From Anaeromyxobacter oryzae (lineage in GTDB: Bacteria; Myxococcota; Myxococcia; Myxococcales; Anaeromyxobacteraceae), in NCBI RefSeq assembly GCF_023169945.1, contig NZ_AP025591.1, positions 3,964,481-4,028,480 of the forward strand: a stretch of 64,000 nt of DNA, in the 5' to 3' direction. A model generated the notes under the pieces. That model saw only the letters and a program-made list of their open reading frames with translations, did no database searches and had not been told where the DNA came from. The position numbers and the translations under genes are program-made. Of this stretch, positions 60,601-64,000 are shown one piece after another (position 1 is the stretch's first letter; every line of letters begins with the position of its first letter).

Positions 60601-60970
60601 TCGCCTGGTCGAGGGGGATACGCTCCCACTCCGTCCCGCCCGGCCGGCGGTAGAGCACGTGGTCGAGGCGGTGAGATCCCGTGACGAGCTGGAAGGTCGC
60701 CGCGCCCTTGGGGCACAGGCAGCCCTGCGACACGGGGGAGTCGGGATCGCCCTCGATGTCGATGATCTTCTCGTCCTTCACGTAGACGAGCTGGCCGCAG
60801 CCGACCGCGCAGTACGGGCAGACGGACCGCGCGACGCGGTCCGCGGACGCGGTGCGCGGCGCGAGCTCGCGGGTCCGCGCGCTCGCGGCGGTGGCGCCGA
60901 GGCCCGCCGCGTCGCCGGAACGCAGCTGCCGCAGCACGGGCCACTCCGGAACGACCGGAAGCTTCGCCAT
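57689..60970 (-). CDS. fdhA: Selenocysteine-containing formate dehydrogenase catalytic (alpha) subunit
   Basis: Molybdopterin enzyme oxidising formate to CO2, 1093 residues if the in-frame TGA at 60385-60383 is read as selenocysteine (residue 196). The context ENQARI-U-HSSTVPGLGISFGRGG matches the family's active site, where other members have Sec or Cys, and a SECIS-like hairpin follows. N-terminal 4Fe-4S: CPYCAVGCGQL...GCLCPKGA. Later blocks: QGSNMAECHPVAFRWVMEAK, FCYAVGWTQHTVG, GGGIMALRGHASIQGSTDIPTLFD, YFVMGENPTVG, and the C-terminal cofactor domain RLTEHHTAGGMSRWL. No twin-arginine signal is visible at ATG 60970 or upstream in frame. A normal caller would split it into 60970-60383 and 60274-57689. 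Confidence 0.93.
60353..60371 (-). promoter_or_regulatory. SECIS-like hairpin downstream of the UGA codon
   Basis: On the minus strand, GGTCCCC (60371-60365) pairs with GGGGATC (60359-60353) to leave the apical loop GGTCT (60364-60360). The GGUCU loop is the one recognised by SelB in E. coli fdhF-type elements. The loop begins 21 bases after the first base of the UGA (60385). It is inside the coding sequence, as in bacterial SECIS elements. Confidence 0.85.
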
Positions 60971-61028
60971 GGAGACGTACCCCCTCGCCGGAAAAGCTGG
61001 GGGGCCCTGCGGCGTTACGCAACGTCGG

Positions 61029-61892
61029 TCAGCGTGGGCACGAGGCCGTGGCGTCGACGCGCCACGCGTGCGCGTAGACGTTCATGCGCTCGCCACGTAC
61101 GAAGCCGAGCAGCGCCACGCCGGCCCGGACGGCGAGGTCCACCGCGAGCGACGACGGCGCGGAGACGCTCGCGACGACCGGCACGCCCGCGACCGCCGCC
61201 TTCTGCACGATCTCGAACCCCGCCCGCCCGCTCACGGCGAGCACCACGGGCCGGCCGGACGCGGTCGCGCGCGCGCCGAGCACGCCCTGCCGGAGCAGCG
61301 CGCCGACGACCTTGTCCACCGCGTTGTGGCGCCCGACGTCCTCGGCGGCGGCGAGCACCTCGCCGCCGGCGCCGACGAGCACCGCCGCGTGCAGGCCGCC
61401 GGTGCGCTCGAACACGGGCTGGCTCCGCCGGAGCGCGTCCATCGCCCGGACCACGAGGGCGCGATCGGCGCGCGCGTCCGATGCGACGGCTGGGACGCGC
61501 GCGAGGAGGCGGTCGATCGCCTCGCGGCCGCACACGCCGCAGGCGCTGCTCACCGGCAGGAACCGCCGGCTGTCGAGGATCCGCTCGGGGTCGATCCGGT
61601 GCCCGCCAGCGGACGTGACGTCGAGGACGTTGCCGTACCCCTCCTCGCCGGGCCGGCCGCAGTGGAACATCGAGCCGACGTCCTCCGCGCCCGCGATGAT
61701 CCCCTCGGCGAGGAGGAACCCGAGGGCGAGATCGTGGTCGCTCCCGGGCGTCCGCATCGTGGTCGCGATGCGATCCCCGTCGACGCGGATCTCGAGCGGC
61801 TCCTCCACGGCGACGGCGTCGACGGTCTCGGCGCCGTCGCGCACGACGGGCCGCGTCGCGACGGCGCCGGCGGGCGCGGCTGGACGATCCAT
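61029..61892 (-). CDS. fdhD: Formate dehydrogenase accessory sulfurtransferase FdhD
   Basis: Transfers sulfur to the Mo-bis-MGD cofactor of formate dehydrogenase. The 287-residue product has the active-site CGVCG (in SSACGVCGREAIDRLL), TMRTPGSDHDLALGFLLAEGII, GGLHAAVLVGAGGEVLAAAEDVGRHNAVDKVVG, VSGRAGFEIVQKAAVAGVPVVASVSAPSSLAVDLA and GFVRGERMNVYAH. These are all FdhD hallmarks. The ATG at 61892 lacks a strong Shine-Dalgarno. It is the first gene of the apparent fdhD-fdhA-fdhB-nrfD-moaA-OFA operon; fdhA starts 58 bases after its stop. A GC-rich hairpin lies in its leader region. Confidence 0.94.
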   Translation of the reverse strand: MDRPAAPAGAVATRPVVRDGAETVDAVAVEEPLEIRVDGDRIATTMRTPGSDHDLALGFLLAEGIIAGAEDVGSMFHCGRPGEEGYGNVLDVTSAGGHRIDPERILDSRRFLPVSSACGVCGREAIDRLLARVPAVASDARADRALVVRAMDALRRSQPVFERTGGLHAAVLVGAGGEVLAAAEDVGRHNAVDKVVGALLRQGVLGARATASGRPVVLAVSGRAGFEIVQKAAVAGVPVVASVSAPSSLAVDLAVRAGVALLGFVRGERMNVYAHAWRVDATASCPR

Positions 61893-62428
61893 GCGGGTGG
61901 AACGTAACCGGACGCGGCCGGGGAGGAAAGGGGATGCGGGGCGCGCGGCCCGGCGGTCGGGCCGGCGCGCCCCGCGGATCGCCGCCGTGACCCGGCGACC
62001 CGCGAGCGGGACCATACCGGAGGGCCGGCGCCCGCGCAGCGCCCGTCCGTGACGGTTTCGTGAACGTACGGTCGCGAGGTCGGGTCGCGGTGGCTCGCGA
62101 CGACCTGCGCGTGGTTCAGCGCCGCGACCAGCGCGACGCCGCCGATGACGGATCAGCCCGCCGGTCGGACGGGCGAGCTCCTCGTCGCCCTCCCGCCCGA
62201 TCGCCTCGTGCATCACCTGCGGGCTTCGGCGCCTTCCGGGAGGCGGCGCGGCTTCTCCGACCTCCGGAGCTCGACTGCGGGACCGGCGCCGGCGGCGCCC
62301 TCCTCGGTGTGCACCGACGCAACGTGCGACCTCCACGATTCTCGCCGCAACCGGGTGGGGCGCGAGTAGGATTCGCCGCCTCGCGAGGCGCCGTGCGGGC
62401 GCCGACGGGACACCTTAAAGGTCAGCAC
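61893..62428. other. Divergent region between fdhD and the helicase gene
   Basis: 536 bp with no recognisable gene; a 74-codon open frame at 62145-62369 (plus) has no family signature. It contains the hairpin at 61938-61973 and presumably both divergent promoters. No sigma54 -24/-12 pattern was found. Confidence 0.4.
61938..61973 (-). promoter_or_regulatory. GC-rich two-part hairpin in the fdhD leader region, candidate attenuator
   Basis: Outer arms GGGGCGCGC (61938-61946) and GCGCGCCCC (61965-61973) enclose inner arms GGCCCG and CGGGCC with a 5-base loop and one bulged base. It lies 46 bases upstream of the fdhD ATG on the minus strand and is followed there by a pyrimidine-rich CCCCTTTCCTCCCC. 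It could be an attenuator or the terminator of an upstream transcript. Confidence 0.4.
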
Positions 62429-64000
62429 TTGGCCCTGAACCGGACAGAGCGCGCCGTCGCGCCGGACCTCGCGGAGCTCTCCGTCGAGGAGCGCGCGCTC
62501 GTCGAGGAGGAGGAGGCGGTCCTCGCCGCGGTGCAGGCGGCGCTCGAGGCGCGCCGGACGACCCTCCGCGCCGAGGGCGATCTCGTCTCGAGGCTCCGCG
62601 ACCTGCGCGACGAGGCCCTCGAGGCGACGCCCAAGGATCTGCCCACGGTCTTCCAGGAGATGGGGCTCGTCCGCGCGGTGATGGAGCGCAAGCGCGGCGA
62701 CGCGCTGCCCGATCCCGCGGCGCCGTACTTCGCCCACCTCCGTGTCCGCGAGGGCGGCGAGGTGCGCGACTACTGCCTCGGGCGCCATACGTTCGTCGAC
62801 CGGGCCGCCGGGGTGCGGGTGGTGGACTGGCGCTTCGCGCCGGTCGCGGGGCTGTTCTACCGGTACCGCGAGGGCGAGGAGTTCGAGGAGCCGTTCCCGG
62901 GGCGCGTCTCCGCCGGCGTCGTCGACGCTCGGCGGATCGTCGTCATCGAGCGCGGCGTCCTCACCCGTGTCTCGGCCGGCGCCCGGACGGTCGCGCGCGG
63001 CGGGGACGGCCGCTGGCGCAGCGCCGCCGCCGAGACCGCCGCCCTGGCGGGCGGGGAGGGGACGGCGGCCCGCGAGGGCGCGCTCGGCACCGGCGCGGGC
63101 GCCCGCGGGCGCGCCGCGGCGCCGGACATCACCGCGCTCCTCGACCCCGAGCAGTTCGAGGCGGTCGCCGCGCCCGCGGACCGGCCGCTCCTCGTCCTCG
63201 GATCCGCCGGGAGCGGGAAGACGACGGTCGCGCTGCACCGGCTCGCGCGGATCGCGTTCGACGACCCGCGCCGCTTCCCGCCCGGGCGGCTCCAGGTGGT
63301 GGTGCCCGAGGTCGGGCTGGCGCGGCTCGCGGCGCGGCTCCTCGAGCCGCTCGGGTTCGACAAGGCGCCGGTGCGCACCCTCGACACGTGGTCCCGCGGC
63401 GCCTTCCAGAGCGCGTTCGGCGCGCCGCCCCCGCGCCTCTTCGGCGACACGCCGCCGCTCGCCGCACGCCTGAAGCGACACCCGGCGCTGTTCGAGATCC
63501 TGCGCCGGCGGCCGCACGTCGCGCGGGAGCGCCCCTCGCTCTCGCGGCTCCGGCGCGAGCTCGGCGACCTGTTCGTCGACCGCGGCTTCCTCGAGACCGT
63601 CGTGAAGGCAGCCGGCGGAGATCTGCCGACGACCGCCATCGAGGAGACCGTTCGCCACACGCGCCTGCAGCTCGCGCCGCCGTCGGACGATCTCCTCGCC
63701 GGCGTCGACCCGGACCGCCGCGAGACCCTCGATGGCAAGGCGATCGACGAGGACACGCCCGAGGCGGCCGCCGGGACCCTCGATCCGGAGGACCTCCCGA
63801 TCCTCCTCTTCCTCTCCGCGCTCCGCGGCGGGGTCGGCGGGAGGCGGAGCGCGCACCTCGTCGTGGACGAGGCGGAGGACGTCTCGCTGTTCGAGCTGTA
63901 CGTCCTCGGGAAGCACCTCGCCGGCCGGAGCGTGACGCTCGCGGGCGACGAGAGCCAGCAGACGTTCTCGTCGTACGCCGGGTGGCCGGAGGCGCTCGCC
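62429..64000 (+). CDS. HelD/UvrD-like superfamily 1 helicase (3' truncated by window edge)
   Basis: The frame is open from 62429 to the last base, giving 524 visible residues; no stop is reached. The N-terminal ~60 residues are a charged coiled coil (LAELSVEERALVEEEEAVLAAVQAALEA), then a domain with FAHLRVREGGEVRDYCLGRHTFVD. The motor follows: DPEQFEAVAAPADRPLLVLGSAGSGKTTVALHRLARIAF (Q motif and Walker A), HLVVDEAEDVSLFELYVLG (Walker B) and VTLAGDESQQTFSSYAGW (motif III). The coiled coil before an SF1 motor resembles HelD, which removes stalled RNA polymerase. TTG 62429 has AAGG 7 bases upstream; GTG 62393 in frame is an alternative. Confidence 0.8.
   Translation, partial: MALNRTERAVAPDLAELSVEERALVEEEEAVLAAVQAALEARRTTLRAEGDLVSRLRDLRDEALEATPKDLPTVFQEMGLVRAVMERKRGDALPDPAAPYFAHLRVREGGEVRDYCLGRHTFVDRAAGVRVVDWRFAPVAGLFYRYREGEEFEEPFPGRVSAGVVDARRIVVIERGVLTRVSAGARTVARGGDGRWRSAAAETAALAGGEGTAAREGALGTGAGARGRAAAPDITALLDPEQFEAVAAPADRPLLVLGSAGSGKTTVALHRLARIAFDDPRRFPPGRLQVVVPEVGLARLAARLLEPLGFDKAPVRTLDTWSRGAFQSAFGAPPPRLFGDTPPLAARLKRHPALFEILRRRPHVARERPSLSRLRRELGDLFVDRGFLETVVKAAGGDLPTTAIEETVRHTRLQLAPPSDDLLAGVDPDRRETLDGKAIDEDTPEAAAGTLDPEDLPILLFLSALRGGVGGRRSAHLVVDEAEDVSLFELYVLGKHLAGRSVTLAGDESQQTFSSYAGWPEALA

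Noticed and set aside
57614..61618. 1334-codon plus-strand open frame opposite fdhA/fdhD
   Set aside because: It is the antisense of confidently assigned fdhA, fdhB and fdhD, with no recognisable domain.
62145..62369. Small gene of 74 codons between fdhD and the helicase
   Set aside because: There is no ribosome-binding site, no family signature and a composition like random GC-rich DNA.

Overview
The window is one contiguous stretch of very GC-rich bacterial chromosome with short intergenic gaps, many ATGA/GTGA stop-start overlaps and frequent GTG/TTG starts. No rRNA, tRNA, CRISPR array, phage gene or transposase was seen. The gene set (alternative complex III plus caa3 oxidase, ClpS/ClpA, a sigma54-type activator, a selenocysteine formate dehydrogenase, two ATP-dependent DNA ligases, a sensory-rhodopsin-transducer-like protein) and the base composition suggest a myxobacterium close to Anaeromyxobacter. 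That assignment is an inference from gene content, not from a marker gene.

Layout. 1-4646: end of the TCA cycle 2-oxoglutarate dehydrogenase operon (E1 truncated by the window edge, E2, and a small methyltransferase). 4666-7696 (minus): a DUF72 protein and the polymerase and ligase halves of a LigD-type end-joining enzyme, separated by tandem repeats and palindromes that put the halves in different frames. 7746-10355 (minus): HrpB helicase. 10659-12155: Hsp20 chaperone and an unknown exported protein. 12237-14872 (minus): clpS-clpA. 15012-19943: S9 peptidase, Aat transferase, a zinc alcohol/formaldehyde dehydrogenase and a Pro/Gln-rich exported protein.

20405-32698 is a long co-directional respiratory operon: actABCDEF (alternative complex III, quinol oxidising), a small membrane protein, a Sco copper chaperone and coxBACD (caa3 oxidase with a cytochrome c domain on subunit II). 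Together these carry electrons from quinol to O2. 33402-39905 is an unusual cluster: an ASRT-like small-ligand-binding protein, a ThDP-dependent pyruvate-oxidase-like enzyme, an enolase-superfamily enzyme and a large FAD/4Fe-4S 2-hydroxyacid dehydrogenase. It looks like an uncharacterised sugar-acid or 2-oxoacid oxidation pathway and is the best candidate here for an undescribed system.

39910-46566: a macrodomain deacetylase, a sigma54-type response regulator with a degenerate GAFTGA loop, the ResB/CcsA cytochrome c maturation pair (minus), a membrane protein of unknown function and a LigC-like DNA ligase. 46895-53075: gltB-gltD, glutamate synthase. 53153-61892 (minus): an apparent operon fdhD - fdhA (with an in-frame UGA selenocysteine and a SECIS-like hairpin) - fdhB - nrfD - moaA - OFA-family transporter, combining formate oxidation with its molybdenum-cofactor and sulfuration support. 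62429-64000: start of a HelD/UvrD-like SF1 helicase that runs off the end.
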